From the NCBI GenBank assembly GCA_030833845.1, contig JAURGK010000020.1:1-43843 (forward strand): a DNA stretch of 43,843 nt. The letters are read 5' to 3'. The notes below the pieces were generated by a model. It did no database searches. It saw only the letters and a program-made list of their open reading frames with translations, and was not told the origin of the DNA. This document shows, piece by piece, positions 25,322 to 35,616 of the stretch. Each line of letters opens with the position of its first letter. Position 1 is the first letter of the stretch. The translations under genes were made by a program, and so were the position numbers. Origin of the DNA: Crocinitomicaceae bacterium (lineage in GTDB: Bacteria; Bacteroidota; Bacteroidia; Flavobacteriales_D; Crocinitomicaceae).

Positions 25322-25329
25322 TATATTTG
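25322..25329 (+). promoter_or_regulatory. -7 box TATATTTG of mutAB
   Basis: This exact TAnnTTTG match ends 15 bases before ATG 25345. The TTG at 25327, an alternative in-frame start, lies inside the box and is therefore rejected. Confidence 0.45.
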
Positions 25330-25344
25330 AGGACAGTTATTTTT

Positions 25345-26568
25345 ATGAGCGAACTACCTCTACCTTTTTCAATTCATTCTATCGAAGATTGGCAAGCTCA
25401 ATTGCAATCTGAACTTTTAGAAAAGAGCCACTTACTCAAATATGTCAATGATATCGAGGAGCTTGAATTTTCAATTACCGATCTCGACGGCCCTCAAATT
25501 CCTTTAAATTTCAATTCTCCAACGAATTGGAAGAATCTTTTAAAAGTAAGTGCCAATGAGGAAAAGAAAACAAATCAACTTTTATTAGATGCCCTTATGC
25601 AGGGTGCAGAGGCAGTTATTATCGAACACGCCTCGCGGCAAACCGATTGGAAAATTTTGCTCAATGACATTCAGACCGCCTACATTGATTGCATGATCAT
25701 TTTTAATGATGATGACTCGATGCAGCATTTTAAAAATAACGCCTCTGAAGATGCCCAAAAGCATTGTAAAGTACTCTACCAATACGGGGAAGAGCAAAAT
25801 TATTTTAGCAGTTTTAAAATCAATCAAGTTGGTGCAAATTGTGCAACGGAGCTTGGCAGTTTGATTCTTCATATCCATAGAGTTTTGGAGCTGCAATCGA
25901 GCAGTGAATCGCATATACACGGTTATACATTTTTTTTAGAGCTGGGGCTTGGGGCAGAGTATCTTGTTGAAATTGCAAAATTTACTGCAATAAGGAAACT
26001 CATAGAGCAACTTTCTATAATTCATCAAATGAAGATTGAAATTAAGCTCATTGCGACAACTGGATTTTGTAACAAAAGCCTTCATGACCCCTACACCAAC
26101 TTATTGCGACAGACCACAGAAAGCATGAGTGGAGTCATTGGTGCTACTGATTATTTGTGTGTGCAGCCCTACGATGCTCTTTCGACGAACGGTACTAGCG
26201 AGTTTGCACAGCGTATGGCCTTGAATATTGGAAATTTACTACAATTTGAAGCGAAATTAGACCAAACAAAAACATTGCTGTTCGGTTCTTATGTAATTGG
26301 GAAACTTACCCAGGAATTAATTGAAAAAAGCTGGGAAATGCTCTGTGATCTCGATGAAGAAAACACCGATTCCATCGAACAACTCAAAAGTAGGATTGTA
26401 CATACCCGCTCCATACGATTAGCAAAATTTAAGGATAAAAAACTATTGCTCACAGGAATTAATTGCTTTGAAAATGAATTTGAAATTCCGCCAAATTCGT
26501 GGGGGAATTTACCCACTGAAATAGGGCTTCCCTTTTTAATATTTGAAAAAACAATGCAAGATGCCTAA
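25345..26568 (+). CDS. mutA: Methylmalonyl-CoA mutase, small subunit
   Basis: This 407-residue partner of MutB is the catalytically inactive small subunit of heterodimeric methylmalonyl-CoA mutase, which interconverts succinyl-CoA and methylmalonyl-CoA. The N-terminal pattern [14 protein letters not shown] is that of the small subunit. Residues 170-320 hold a degenerate TIM barrel ([26 protein letters not shown]), and the usual DxHxxG cobalamin motif is absent, as in other small subunits that end early. The next gene overlaps it by eight bases. Identification rests mainly on this context and the Q-T-E-S-M segment. Confidence 0.88.
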   Translation: MSELPLPFSIHSIEDWQAQLQSELLEKSHLLKYVNDIEELEFSITDLDGPQIPLNFNSPTNWKNLLKVSANEEKKTNQLLLDALMQGAEAVIIEHASRQTDWKILLNDIQTAYIDCMIIFNDDDSMQHFKNNASEDAQKHCKVLYQYGEEQNYFSSFKINQVGANCATELGSLILHIHRVLELQSSSESHIHGYTFFLELGLGAEYLVEIAKFTAIRKLIEQLSIIHQMKIEIKLIATTGFCNKSLHDPYTNLLRQTTESMSGVIGATDYLCVQPYDALSTNGTSEFAQRMALNIGNLLQFEAKLDQTKTLLFGSYVIGKLTQELIEKSWEMLCDLDEENTDSIEQLKSRIVHTRSIRLAKFKDKKLLLTGINCFENEFEIPPNSWGNLPTEIGLPFLIFEKTMQDA

Positions 26569-28615
26569 ACTTTCACTTAAAGCACATAGGAACATTAATT
26601 GGGAAGCACAAGCCGTTGCAATCCAAGCACCGAAATACCGCTCTGGAATGCCGCCTTATTTAAGTGGGCCCTATGCTTCTATGTACTTAGCAAAACCATG
26701 GACCATTCGGCAATATGCCGGCTTTTCTACTGCTGAGGCTTCCAATGCTTTTTACCGAAAAAACTTGGCCGCCGGACAGAAGGGACTCAGCGTTGCCTTT
26801 GATTTAGCAACCCATCGGGGTTATGATTCAGACCACCCAAGAGTTGTAGGTGATGTTGGTAAAGCAGGTGTTGCTATCGACTCTATTGAAGATATGAAGC
26901 GTTTGTTTGACCAAATCCCGCTCGATGAAATGTCAGTTTCCATGACCATGAATGGAGCTGTCTTGCCGATTATGGCATTTTATATTGCTAGTGCTCATGA
27001 ACAAGGGGTAGAAACTGCACAATTAAGCGGAACCATTCAAAATGATATTCTCAAAGAATTCATGGTTCGCAATACTTATATTTACCCACCCGAGCCTTCG
27101 ATGAGAATTATTGCAGACATCTTTGCCTTTACTTCGCAAAAGATGCCCAAATTCAATTCTATCTCTATTTCAGGTTACCACATGCACGAAGCTGGAGCCA
27201 CCGCTGATATTGAATTAGCCTACACTTTGGCAGATGGCTTGGAATATATCCGCACAGGGCTTAAGGCCGGATTGCAAATTGACCAATTTGCACCGAGATT
27301 GAGCTTTTTTTGGGCCATTGGAATGGACCACCTGACAGAAGTTGCCAAACTCAGAGCCGGGAGGGTGCTTTGGGCAAAATTAGTTGCAGAATTTGGCCCA
27401 AAATCAAAAAAATCGTTAGCCCTACGCACTCATTGCCAAACCTCTGGTTGGTCTTTGACCGAGCAAGATCCATTTAACAATGTAGCAAGAACCTGTATTG
27501 AGGCCTTATCTGCCGTTCTTGGCGGAACACAATCATTGCACACCAACGCCTTAGATGAAGCCATTGCACTGCCAACTGATTTCTCTGCAAGGATAGCACG
27601 CAATACACAATTATATCTTCAAAACGAAATTGGTATTACCAAGTTTATAGACCCATATGCCGGAAGCAAGGCACTTGAAATCCGCACGCAAGAATTGATT
27701 TCAAAAGCATGGGAACTCATTGAAGAGATTGAAAACCTCGGTGGTATGGCAAAAGCCATAGAGACTGGTCTGCCCAAAATGCGCATCGAAGAGGCTGCTG
27801 CGAAAAAGCAAGCCAACATAGATGCTAGTCAGCAAATCATTGTCGGGGTCAATCGCTTTGAAAATGCATCTGATAGCCAAATTGACATTCGAGAAGTTGA
27901 TAATTCTGCGGTGCGAGAAGCACAAATTTCTGGTTTGCAATCCTTGAAGGCTCATCGGGATCAAGGCCTTGTTGATGCCTTATTAGCTGAACTTAAAAAT
28001 GCTACCGAGGGTAAAGAAAACTTACTTGAAATTGCTATTCGCTGCGCAAAAGCGCGTTGCACACTTGGTGAAATTTCAGCAGCTTTAGAAGCGACCTACG
28101 GGCGCTACCAAGCTAAAATAAGAAGTATTAGTGGTGTTTATGCCAAGGAAATTATGAATGATCCAGCGTACAATCAAGCTAAAAAAATGCTTGAACAATT
28201 CAAAGAATTAGAAGGTCGGCGCCCGCGCATCATGATTGCGAAAATGGGTCAGGATGGCCACGACCGCGGTGCAAAAGTAATCGCGAGTTCATTTGCAGAT
28301 ATTGGTTTTGACGTCGATATTGGACCTCTATTTCAGACCCCGGAAGAAGCAGCCAAACAAGCCATTGAAAATGATGTTCATATTCTTGGCGTTTCTTCCT
28401 TGGCTGCAGGTCACAAAACACTTGTTCCAGCTGTCATTGAGGCACTGCAAAAGGCTGGTCGGCCAGACATCATGGTGGTGGCTGGCGGAGTTATTCCACA
28501 GCAAGATTACAGCTTTTTGTACGAAGCTGGAGTTTTTGGTATCTATGGGCCTGGCACAAAAATTGCACTAGCCGCACAAGAAATCCTTCAACTATTGATA
28601 GACAGTCATCAATAA
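26561..28615 (+). CDS. mutB: Methylmalonyl-CoA mutase, large subunit
   Basis: This 684-residue catalytic subunit binds adenosylcobalamin. The N-terminal barrel shows [38 protein letters not shown], and the active-site stretch [14 protein letters not shown]. The linker is followed by the B12-binding domain (about 550-684), in which D565-G-H567-D-R-G570 is the DxHxxG motif and His567 the lower axial ligand. Downstream GVSSLAAGH and [12 protein letters not shown] complete the domain. ATG 26561 overlaps mutA by eight bases; an in-frame extension to 26543 is unlikely. B12 must be taken up or made elsewhere in the genome. Confidence 0.96.
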   Translation: MPKLSLKAHRNINWEAQAVAIQAPKYRSGMPPYLSGPYASMYLAKPWTIRQYAGFSTAEASNAFYRKNLAAGQKGLSVAFDLATHRGYDSDHPRVVGDVGKAGVAIDSIEDMKRLFDQIPLDEMSVSMTMNGAVLPIMAFYIASAHEQGVETAQLSGTIQNDILKEFMVRNTYIYPPEPSMRIIADIFAFTSQKMPKFNSISISGYHMHEAGATADIELAYTLADGLEYIRTGLKAGLQIDQFAPRLSFFWAIGMDHLTEVAKLRAGRVLWAKLVAEFGPKSKKSLALRTHCQTSGWSLTEQDPFNNVARTCIEALSAVLGGTQSLHTNALDEAIALPTDFSARIARNTQLYLQNEIGITKFIDPYAGSKALEIRTQELISKAWELIEEIENLGGMAKAIETGLPKMRIEEAAAKKQANIDASQQIIVGVNRFENASDSQIDIREVDNSAVREAQISGLQSLKAHRDQGLVDALLAELKNATEGKENLLEIAIRCAKARCTLGEISAALEATYGRYQAKIRSISGVYAKEIMNDPAYNQAKKMLEQFKELEGRRPRIMIAKMGQDGHDRGAKVIASSFADIGFDVDIGPLFQTPEEAAKQAIENDVHILGVSSLAAGHKTLVPAVIEALQKAGRPDIMVVAGGVIPQQDYSFLYEAGVFGIYGPGTKIALAAQEILQLLIDSHQ

Positions 28616-28669
28616 ATTTTATTAATTTCGAATAGAATTATGGAACTTAAAACCAACAAAATTGCAATC

Positions 28670-29809
28670 ATGAAGCGCCTTTTTATCTTCTTATTTCTAA
28701 TAAGCTTTGGCCTTGAATTACAAGCCCAAACACCTGCACTTGAAATGCGTGAATCTAAGCGTGTTATCACCCTTGACGACGAAAAAGACGCCAAAACCAC
28801 CGTAGAAATTAGAAGTATTTTTTCGCCTGCAGGTACTAAAAAAGTACTTACCGAATGGACCTTATCTGGAGTGGAAGGAAAAGACTGGGAATTTACCAGA
28901 GGAGACAAAAATAGCGATGTCATTGAGGTAAATTTCAAAAAAGTGGGTAATTATTCGGTTTCACTCAATGTGACTTACTCTGTTAAGAAAACCCTCAGAA
29001 ATGGGGAAGTTGAAGAAGAAGAATTCGACATCTACGTAGACAATGATAACTTCATTACTGTAACCAACAATCTTGATGAACTCACTCAGCTTCATGCAGA
29101 TTCGAACTTCATCAAATTGGTAAAACGCGCCGGAGATTACACCGTCAAAGAAAAATATGCCAATGACCCCACTCCATACATCTTCTTGGCTAAAGGTTTA
29201 TATGGTATTTACCGCAAGGACATGAAGGACCCTATGGTGCAAGATCCGTTTGAAGAAGCAATTGAGGCCTGTGCTACTGCGATAGAACGCGATGAAAATG
29301 GCGTTTTTAGAATGCCTATTCACAAAATGTGGCTCAATGGATTTCAATTAGAGTTGCTCAACAATGGCATCCGTTATATTTTAGATGAGGAAGATGGGTA
29401 TCCTATTGTTTATAGCAATTCGGACAAAGAAAAAACAGCCGAGACACTTTCTGAAATGCAAGATGCGTGTGAGTCCTATACAACAATAACGCGCCACCCT
29501 ATTGGGGCGCTATTGATTTCGGCTGCAATTCGCAATAACAATCGCGATACTAGAACTGCCAATTTGATTTGGAAGACAGAAATCCCTAACTTAATGAATA
29601 TCTCAGACAAAGAATTTGACTCTTGGACACAAGCAGATAAAGATGCCTTGTGCCTAGGATTGATACTCAGTGCACAAGAACTAATCAAACGAGATAACAG
29701 TACTGCGAATGCCAGACCTATGCTGCAAAAAGCTGCTAAGTGGTTTGAGTACGACAAAGCTTGGATTGCTTTTTACGAAAAAAAGTACAATAGCTTTTCT
29801 GAAGAGTAA
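28670..29809 (+). CDS. Uncharacterised secreted protein with a PKD-like region
   Basis: The 379-residue protein starts with a signal peptide (about 1-19, ending LELQAQ). An in-frame ATG at 28640 adds ten residues and cannot be excluded. Residues about 25-120 form a predicted beta sandwich (SPAGTKKVLTEWTLSG, GNYSVSLNVTYSV), resembling a PKD or similar domain. The rest is helical, with acidic and aromatic residues, and reads like a repeat-free TPR-like domain (IFLAKGLYGIYRKD, LGLILSAQELIKRDNS). I recognise no family. It sits between mutB and divIC, with gaps of 54 and 12 bases, and may be co-transcribed with divIC. Confidence 0.65.
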   Translation: MKRLFIFLFLISFGLELQAQTPALEMRESKRVITLDDEKDAKTTVEIRSIFSPAGTKKVLTEWTLSGVEGKDWEFTRGDKNSDVIEVNFKKVGNYSVSLNVTYSVKKTLRNGEVEEEEFDIYVDNDNFITVTNNLDELTQLHADSNFIKLVKRAGDYTVKEKYANDPTPYIFLAKGLYGIYRKDMKDPMVQDPFEEAIEACATAIERDENGVFRMPIHKMWLNGFQLELLNNGIRYILDEEDGYPIVYSNSDKEKTAETLSEMQDACESYTTITRHPIGALLISAAIRNNNRDTRTANLIWKTEIPNLMNISDKEFDSWTQADKDALCLGLILSAQELIKRDNSTANARPMLQKAAKWFEYDKAWIAFYEKKYNSFSEE

Positions 29810-29821
29810 AGAACACTTTCT

Positions 29822-30103
29822 ATGAAAAAAATACCTAATTGGCTTAAGAATAAATACATACTCACCTCCATCTTATTTGGCATTTATTTTTTATTCTTAG
29901 ATGATTGGGATATTTTCACTTTGGCCCGACAAAATCAAAAACTCAAGCAAATTAAGGTCCAAGATTCAGAAATGAATCGCAGCTTAAAGCAAACAAAAAA
30001 AACACTCTATCGTTTGCATCACATAGACGAACTTGAGGCTTATGCGCGCTCGGAAAAGTTTTTCAAAAAAGACGACGAAGAGATTTTTGTACTTTCAGAA
30101 TAA
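29822..30103 (+). CDS. FtsB/DivIC-type septum formation initiator
   Basis: This 93-residue protein has a short cytoplasmic start, one membrane segment (about 13-27) and a coiled coil (about 34-65) with LARQNQKLKQIKVQDSE. The last part, ELEAYARSEKFFKKDDEEIFVL, is the usual end of Bacteroidota FtsB/DivIC proteins, which bridge FtsL and FtsQ at the division site. Location and length agree. The gene follows the secreted PKD-like protein by 12 bases. Confidence 0.9.
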   Translation: MKKIPNWLKNKYILTSILFGIYFLFLDDWDIFTLARQNQKLKQIKVQDSEMNRSLKQTKKTLYRLHHIDELEAYARSEKFFKKDDEEIFVLSE

Positions 30104-30110
30104 GTGAACA

Positions 30111-31274
30111 TTATTCTTTCGTAGGGGAATGAGCATCTTTGACGACTACGGCTCCGGGATAGTAAAATTCTAAAATTTGAGTGGCGTTGTAACCTTTTTT
30201 GGCCATCTGCATCGCGCCTTCTTGGCAAAGCCCTACGCCGTGCCCAAATCCTTTGCCGCTTAGCACCACCTCCTGCCCACTGACCACAACGTTAAAAAAA
30301 CTCGATTTTAACTTAAACTCTTGGCGTAAATCTCGCATTGGAATACCATAAACGGGATGAAGATAAAATGCGCTGCGATTGATGGATTGGAAGTCTTGTA
30401 AAAGTGCCATAGCTGTAGAATCAGCAATGGGAAAATCATAATTGGCCGTTAAAAAATCTAGCCAAGTTGTCAAGGGAATTCGTTTTTGCCAATTGGCTTG
30501 TTTTGTATGAATACAAAATGTATCTACAAAAGAATAGAGACCAGAAATAGGTTCATTCCAAACATCTTGCGGTGGACATGTTTGTCCACCGCAATTGGCA
30601 GAAAAAAAGGTAGGGAAATATTTTCCACTTGCATCTTTCAGTACCATTTGGTGGGTTTGATATACGGCAGAATCGATCAGTGCACTCCCAGATCTTTTGT
30701 GCAGGTAGGCCTGACAATGCACGCGGTCGCAGAGTGCATATCCTTCTTTTTGATGTCTATTTTGATAAGCCAAAGCATATGTTCTAGAAATGATTGCTTG
30801 GGCTTGGTAATACGCTTTTTGATGTCCAGAGCCTCCTTCCGACGAAACTACACCTTCTAGATATGTATCCAAATCTACATGATTGATGACTTGGATTTGA
30901 CCTTTCACTACAGTGAGTTCAAAATCAGATTCATAGGCTCTTACCTTACTTGAAACCAAAGGAACTGACCAATTGATAAAATCCTCTTTTGCTCCTTGTA
31001 TAAGAGTGATTTTAATGCCTTGCCCAAGTAAATTTGCTCCCTGAAAAAATTGTAAATTACTGTTATTGACTTTAATTCTACCCTGAGCAAAGGTTGGCAG
31101 TAAATAGCTTTTGATTACACCATCGGATTGATGAATTTCTAACAAATATTCACCAGTACCAACAACACACTGAAGTTCCTTGGTTGCCACACCATCATAC
31201 AGACGAATGCGCAGATTTTGAGCCAAGACCATTGGTATCAACATACAACTCCATATGGTGATAATAATTTTCAC
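30111..31274 (-). CDS. SpoIID/LytB domain protein
   Basis: The 387-residue protein starts with GTG, and a signal peptide (about 1-18) places it in the periplasm or outer envelope. The SpoIID domain (about 125-375) shows LEGVVSSEGGSGHQKAYYQ, then AQAIISRTYALAY, CGGQTCPPQDVWNEP, and near the end GFGHGVGLCQEGAMQMAKKG. In spore formers SpoIID is a lytic transglycosylase acting on denuded glycan. In Bacteroidota the role is not settled but should be peptidoglycan turnover. It is two bases downstream of lpxB in the same direction. Confidence 0.9.
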   Translation of the reverse strand: MKIIITIWSCMLIPMVLAQNLRIRLYDGVATKELQCVVGTGEYLLEIHQSDGVIKSYLLPTFAQGRIKVNNSNLQFFQGANLLGQGIKITLIQGAKEDFINWSVPLVSSKVRAYESDFELTVVKGQIQVINHVDLDTYLEGVVSSEGGSGHQKAYYQAQAIISRTYALAYQNRHQKEGYALCDRVHCQAYLHKRSGSALIDSAVYQTHQMVLKDASGKYFPTFFSANCGGQTCPPQDVWNEPISGLYSFVDTFCIHTKQANWQKRIPLTTWLDFLTANYDFPIADSTAMALLQDFQSINRSAFYLHPVYGIPMRDLRQEFKLKSSFFNVVVSGQEVVLSGKGFGHGVGLCQEGAMQMAKKGYNATQILEFYYPGAVVVKDAHSPTKE

Positions 31275-31276
31275 TT

Positions 31277-32392
31277 TTATAAATATCTATTCATTGAATC
31301 AGCAATCCGTGCACTCGTCCCTGGAGCTTGTAGCAAGGTGTCTAGGCGTTTGTAATGTTCTAGTTGTTGGGCCCTTTCAACGGAGCCTTCTTGTAATGAG
31401 GCTAAGTGCTCACCCATACTTTGAGCTGTACAAGCACCTTGAATAAGTTCAGGTACGGCAAGCTCGTCCAAAATTAGATTGACCAAAGATATATACTTGA
31501 TACTCACTAACTTTTTGGCCAACCAGATTGACAAGCTAGAACTTTTGTAACAAACCACCTGAGGGACACCAAAAAGAGCAGTTTCTAAAGTTGCTGTTCC
31601 AGAGGTAACTAATGCGAATTTGGCTACTGACAACAAATTGTATGTATGACTTGTAGAGAGGTAGACTTCTTTGCCCTCACAATATTTTTTGTATACAGAC
31701 AGCTGTATATGAGGTGCACAAGCTACGACTATTTGATGTGTTGTCTCCAAGCAAGAAGCAGCATCAAGCATCAAGGGCAACTGATGGGCCAATTCTTGCA
31801 TTCGAGAACCTGGTAAAAGCGCCAAAACTGGCTTATTAAATTCTGGCAAGAGACTTTCATTTTGGCCCAACTTGAAGTGTTGAATTTCATCAATAAGTGG
31901 ATGGCCAAAATAAGCTACCTCGATACCTAATTTTGCATAGAATTCAGGCTCGAAAGGCAAGATGCAATATAACTTTTCTACATGTTTCTCAATTTGGAAA
32001 GCTCGACCTTTTTTCCAGGCCCAAACTGTAGGTGAAATGTAGTACAATACTTTGATATTTTGTGAATGCGCCCATTTGGCCATTCTTAAGTTGAATCCAG
32101 GGTAATCCACCAACACCAACAAATCTGGTCGATACTGCTTGAGTCGGCTTTTTAACTTCTTGAATTGTTTTGCGATGCGTGGTAAATTTTTAAATACCTC
32201 CCAAAACCCCATAAAACTCATGGTTTGGATATGCTGATCTAACTGAACGCCTTGTGCCATAAGCCTATCACCGCCCCATGCCCTGAACTCTACCGAGGGG
32301 TTGATTTTCTTCCAAGCAGCTACTAAATTAGCCGCATGTAGATCTCCAGAGGCCTCTCCGCAAACAATATATACTTGTTGTTTTTCCTTCAA
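31277..32392 (-). CDS. lpxB: Lipid-A-disaccharide synthase
   Basis: This 371-residue peripheral membrane glycosyltransferase (GT19) makes lipid A disaccharide from UDP-diacylglucosamine and lipid X. The N-terminus (VYIVCGEASGDLHAANLV) and the later VDYPGFNLRMAKW, KVLYYISPTVWAWKKGR, and LALLPGSRMQEL are the LpxB signature. TSGTATLETALFGVPQVVCYK closes the sugar-nucleotide site. TTG at 32392 is the only start codon that keeps the conserved N-terminus; there is no ATG nearby. It lies six bases after the small membrane protein gene. Confidence 0.95.
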   Translation of the reverse strand: MKEKQQVYIVCGEASGDLHAANLVAAWKKINPSVEFRAWGGDRLMAQGVQLDQHIQTMSFMGFWEVFKNLPRIAKQFKKLKSRLKQYRPDLLVLVDYPGFNLRMAKWAHSQNIKVLYYISPTVWAWKKGRAFQIEKHVEKLYCILPFEPEFYAKLGIEVAYFGHPLIDEIQHFKLGQNESLLPEFNKPVLALLPGSRMQELAHQLPLMLDAASCLETTHQIVVACAPHIQLSVYKKYCEGKEVYLSTSHTYNLLSVAKFALVTSGTATLETALFGVPQVVCYKSSSLSIWLAKKLVSIKYISLVNLILDELAVPELIQGACTAQSMGEHLASLQEGSVERAQQLEHYKRLDTLLQAPGTSARIADSMNRYL

Positions 32393-32398
32393 AACGAC

Positions 32399-32710
32399 TT
32401 AGAAAAGCTTTCCTAGATTTACATAAATCATATATGGCGCATAAAGTAACATACCAAAAATAATGCCGCGGGTATGGAAATACTTTTCTTTATTTAAAAA
32501 ATAATAGAACCAGCCCAAATTGCCTATCAATGAAAGAGATAAATATCGACTCATGAAATCAGGATAGCTCAAAGTTTGATGCCACAGATAAGAAAAACTC
32601 TGACCATAAGACTGAGAGAGGATAAAAACTATCAGCGGCAACAGAACCATTGGTGACAATAAGCCTATAATCAGCCCAATAAAAAAAGATGGATTTAAAT
32701 TAGATTTCAT
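32399..32710 (-). CDS. Small membrane protein between surE and lpxB
   Basis: The 103-residue protein has about three hydrophobic segments (about 8-32, 50-68, 75-95) and no recognisable motif. An extension to 32743 is possible but would overlap surE by 44 bases; ATG 32710 overlaps it by 11. The position between surE and lpxB recurs in Bacteroidota as I recall, so a link to lipid A or envelope homeostasis is possible but not shown. Confidence 0.7.
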   Translation of the reverse strand: MKSNLNPSFFIGLIIGLLSPMVLLPLIVFILSQSYGQSFSYLWHQTLSYPDFMSRYLSLSLIGNLGWFYYFLNKEKYFHTRGIIFGMLLYAPYMIYVNLGKLF

Positions 32711-33479
32711 TTTCCCAGGATTTAAAATAAGGTAAGTGCCCATGAGCAGTCAAATCAAAATGCGTCGGGACCACACTGACAAATCCTTCTTTAAGGGCAT
32801 GTAAATCTGTGTCTGGCCGTTGATCTAAGTCTGCAAATTCACCAGTAAGCCAATAGTAGGTCCGGCCAAATTGATCTTGCCGTTTATCAAAGCGGTCTGC
32901 CCAATAGGCGTGTGCTTGTTTACAAAAGCGAATCCCTTTGATTTGCTCCAAAGGGAGTTTGGGAATATTCACATTCAAACAAATCGACGATTCAAAACCT
33001 TTGATAAAAAAATGAGCTAACAATTTTTGTGCGTAGTGTTGTGCGGCGGTAAAATTGGCGTCAGGTGCATAATCGGCTAGAGAAAAACCAAAGGAAGGAA
33101 CCCCCTCCATGGCCCCTTCAATAGCCGCAGACATTGTTCCAGAATACAGCACATTTGTAGATGAATTTTCACCATGGTTGAATCCAGATAAAATTAAGTC
33201 CGGTTTGCGGCCTAAAAGTTCGTATATACCCAATTTTATGCAATCAACCGGTGTGCCGCTGCAGGCGTAGGCCTCAACACCCGAGTAGGAATTGTCTTTA
33301 CTTAAGCGTATGGGGTCATGAATCGTTATAGCATGCCCCATACCAGACTGCGGCTTATCAGGCGCCACTACAAGAAGATCTCCGAAAGGTTTTGCCGCTT
33401 CAATCAATGCTTTGATGCCACTGGCATGAATTCCGTCGTCGTTGGTGATTAGTATTTGAGGTCTAGAGCCAAGATTCAT
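32700..33479 (-). CDS. surE: 5'/3'-nucleotidase SurE
   Basis: This 259-residue metal-dependent survival protein dephosphorylates nucleotides and short polyphosphates. Metal ligands are the first aspartates in ILITNDDGIHASGI and the serine and asparagine in KPQSGMGHA and SGFNHGENSSTNVLYSGT. The last box is the SurE signature. The start is at ATG 33479, and the -7-like box TAATTTTA (33484-33491) ends four bases before it. It leads the leftward envelope operon with lpxB and spoIID-like genes. Confidence 0.95.
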   Translation of the reverse strand: MNLGSRPQILITNDDGIHASGIKALIEAAKPFGDLLVVAPDKPQSGMGHAITIHDPIRLSKDNSYSGVEAYACSGTPVDCIKLGIYELLGRKPDLILSGFNHGENSSTNVLYSGTMSAAIEGAMEGVPSFGFSLADYAPDANFTAAQHYAQKLLAHFFIKGFESSICLNVNIPKLPLEQIKGIRFCKQAHAYWADRFDKRQDQFGRTYYWLTGEFADLDQRPDTDLHALKEGFVSVVPTHFDLTAHGHLPYFKSWENEI

Positions 33480-33483
33480 GCGC

Positions 33484-33491
33484 TAAAATTA
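33484..33491 (-). promoter_or_regulatory. -7-like box TAATTTTA of surE
   Basis: It is one base off TAnnTTTG, with the same sequence and four-base spacing as the box before the hexosaminidase gene. It shares a 48-base divergent gap with the promoter of the NlpC/P60 gene. Confidence 0.4.
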
Positions 33492-33514
33492 GTCAATTAT
33501 CTGTGTTTAAATGT

Positions 33515-33522
33515 TAATTTTG
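33515..33522 (+). promoter_or_regulatory. -7 box TAATTTTG of the SH3-NlpC/P60 gene
   Basis: This exact TAnnTTTG match lies five bases before ATG 33528. It shows that the in-frame extension to 33456 is not coding. Only 48 bases lie between this start and the divergent surE start. Confidence 0.5.
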
Positions 33523-33527
33523 AAGCA

Positions 33528-34301
33528 ATGAATCAGAAATTAAGTTGGATGACTGAAGGGCAACGCTATGGATTTGCAGCACTTAGCGTCATACCAGTTA
33601 GAGCAAGTGCCAATGACAGTTCAGAACAAGTTACCCAATTGCTTTTTGGAGAACCTATCGAGATTTTATCCTATCAATTTCCTTGGTTGGCAATAAGATC
33701 CTTGCAAGATGGATACGAAGGTTATGTGGACCATAAGCAAATTCTTCCTCTTACAGAGAAAGAATGGAGAAGATGGCATGATGAAGGTGAATTTCTTTGT
33801 AATGCTATGATTCAAATCAATGGCCCAATGGGTATTCAAACTATAAGTGCTGGGTCTATGATTAGTCCTAGCAAAGATTTTAATATTGGCCCCTACAACT
33901 ACCAACATATCAATAGGTTGGAGACACTCAATGCATGGGATTTTGCCTTGCAATTTTTAAATACGCCTTACCTATGGGGAGGCCGGTCTATTTTTGGCAT
34001 TGACTGCTCTGGGTTCACTCAGAGTGTTTACAGGCAAATAGGCACAAATTTACCGCGCGATGCCTACCAACAAGCAGAATGCGGTCAAATCATAGCTTTT
34101 GAGGAGCGGCAATTGATGGATCTTGCATTTTTCATTAACGGCGAAGGGCGCATTCATCATGTTGGATTGATCGGGGCCAAGGATCAATTGCTGCATGCAT
34201 CCGGGCAAGTCCGAATAGATCTTTTGCTAGAGGAAGGTATTTACAACGAAGCAGCAAATAAAATAACACATTCTCTCTATCAAATCAAGCGCTTATTTTA
34301 G
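33528..34301 (+). CDS. SH3-NlpC/P60 endopeptidase without signal peptide (YkfC-like)
   Basis: The 257-residue protein has an SH3-like domain (about 20-80) with VIPVRASANDSSE and then an NlpC/P60 domain (about 130-257). Catalytic C160 is in GIDCSGFTQ, and H210/H211 in RIHHVGLIG supplies the histidine. HASGQVRID near 225 fits the cell-wall-peptide-specific family YkfC/DPP VI. There is no signal peptide, so a cytoplasmic role in recycling L-Ala-gamma-D-Glu-mDAP peptides is likely by family analogy. The closely related secreted enzyme in this window (6701) lacks the SH3 domain. Confidence 0.9.
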   Translation: MNQKLSWMTEGQRYGFAALSVIPVRASANDSSEQVTQLLFGEPIEILSYQFPWLAIRSLQDGYEGYVDHKQILPLTEKEWRRWHDEGEFLCNAMIQINGPMGIQTISAGSMISPSKDFNIGPYNYQHINRLETLNAWDFALQFLNTPYLWGGRSIFGIDCSGFTQSVYRQIGTNLPRDAYQQAECGQIIAFEERQLMDLAFFINGEGRIHHVGLIGAKDQLLHASGQVRIDLLLEEGIYNEAANKITHSLYQIKRLF

Positions 34302-34334
34302 CATTCTTACGATATTTGCATAAAAATACAATCC

Positions 34335-35606
34335 ATGAAAGACCAAGCCATTTTTGACCTTATTGAAGCCGAGAAAAATAGACAACTTCACGGTATTGAA
34401 CTCATTGCCTCTGAAAATTTTGTAAGTGAACAAGTAATGAGGGCTATGGGCTCTGTACTCACCAATAAATATGCCGAAGGATTACCGGGCAAACGCTATT
34501 ATGGTGGTTGCCAAATTGTGGATCAAGTAGAACAATTAGCCATCGACCGTTTGTGTCAACTCTTTGGGGCAACTTGGGCAAACGTCCAACCCCATTCGGG
34601 AGCACAAGCAAATGCTGCCGTATTTTTAGCTTGCTTACAACCAGGCGATAAGATTCTTGGCTTTGACCTCTCGCATGGCGGGCACCTTACCCATGGCTCA
34701 CCGGTTAATTTTTCAGGCAAACTCTACGTGCCCTTTTTCTATGGTGTCAATAAAGAGACTGGATTGGTAGATTACGATTTGATGGAAGAAACGGCAAAAA
34801 GAGAAAAACCAAAAATGATCATCTGTGGCGCTTCAGCCTATTCTCGCGATTGGGACTACGCTCGCATTCGCCGTGTTGCTGACGAAATTGGGGCTTTGGT
34901 ACTTGCTGATATTTCACATCCTGCAGGTTTAATTGCCGCTGGATTACTCAATGATCCACTTGAACATTGTCATATCGTCACCTCAACAACACACAAAACC
35001 CTCCGTGGGCCACGAGGAGGCATCATTATGATGCGCCACAACATTGAAAACCCCTTCGGACTGCGTTGGAATAATGGCAATCTAAAATCGATTGGAGCAT
35101 TGCTCGATGCTGCTGTATTCCCAGGCATTCAAGGTGGCCCTCTCGAGCATGTTATTGCGGCCAAAGCAGTTGCTTTTGGTGAAGCTCTAGACCCCTCCTA
35201 CAAGGTCTATATGCAACAAGTGAAAACCAATGCTACAGTATTCGCAAAAGAATTAACTCAATTGGGTTATACAATTGTTTCTGGCGGAACAGATAACCAC
35301 AGCATGCTCATCGATTTACGTAGCAAGGGAATTAATGGAAAAGATGCTGAAAACGCTTTGGTAGCAGCTGATATCACAGTGAATAAAAATATGGTGCCTT
35401 TTGATTCAGAATCACCGTTTGTTACTTCAGGTATTCGAATTGGCACGCCAGCAATTACTTCAAGAGGGGTCAAAGAGTCAGAAATTGCCCAAATGGTGCA
35501 GCTCATTGATCGTGCATTGATGCATGCCCAAAACGAGGGCGTCTTAAAAGAAGTGCGTCATGAGGTAAATTCTTTGATGCAGGGCAAGCCGCTCTTTGCT
35601 TGGTAA
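34335..35606 (+). CDS. glyA: Serine hydroxymethyltransferase
   Basis: The 423-residue PLP enzyme interconverts serine and glycine and charges tetrahydrofolate with one carbon. [21 protein letters not shown] is the N-terminal signature. The PLP lysine is K221 in [14 protein letters not shown], and the serine/folate site shows HSGAQANAA and [13 protein letters not shown]. Length and all catalytic motifs match GlyA. A near -7 box (GATATTTG at 34311-34318) is 16 bases upstream of ATG 34335. Confidence 0.97.
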   Translation: MKDQAIFDLIEAEKNRQLHGIELIASENFVSEQVMRAMGSVLTNKYAEGLPGKRYYGGCQIVDQVEQLAIDRLCQLFGATWANVQPHSGAQANAAVFLACLQPGDKILGFDLSHGGHLTHGSPVNFSGKLYVPFFYGVNKETGLVDYDLMEETAKREKPKMIICGASAYSRDWDYARIRRVADEIGALVLADISHPAGLIAAGLLNDPLEHCHIVTSTTHKTLRGPRGGIIMMRHNIENPFGLRWNNGNLKSIGALLDAAVFPGIQGGPLEHVIAAKAVAFGEALDPSYKVYMQQVKTNATVFAKELTQLGYTIVSGGTDNHSMLIDLRSKGINGKDAENALVAADITVNKNMVPFDSESPFVTSGIRIGTPAITSRGVKESEIAQMVQLIDRALMHAQNEGVLKEVRHEVNSLMQGKPLFAW

Positions 35607-35616
35607 GGCCTAAAGC

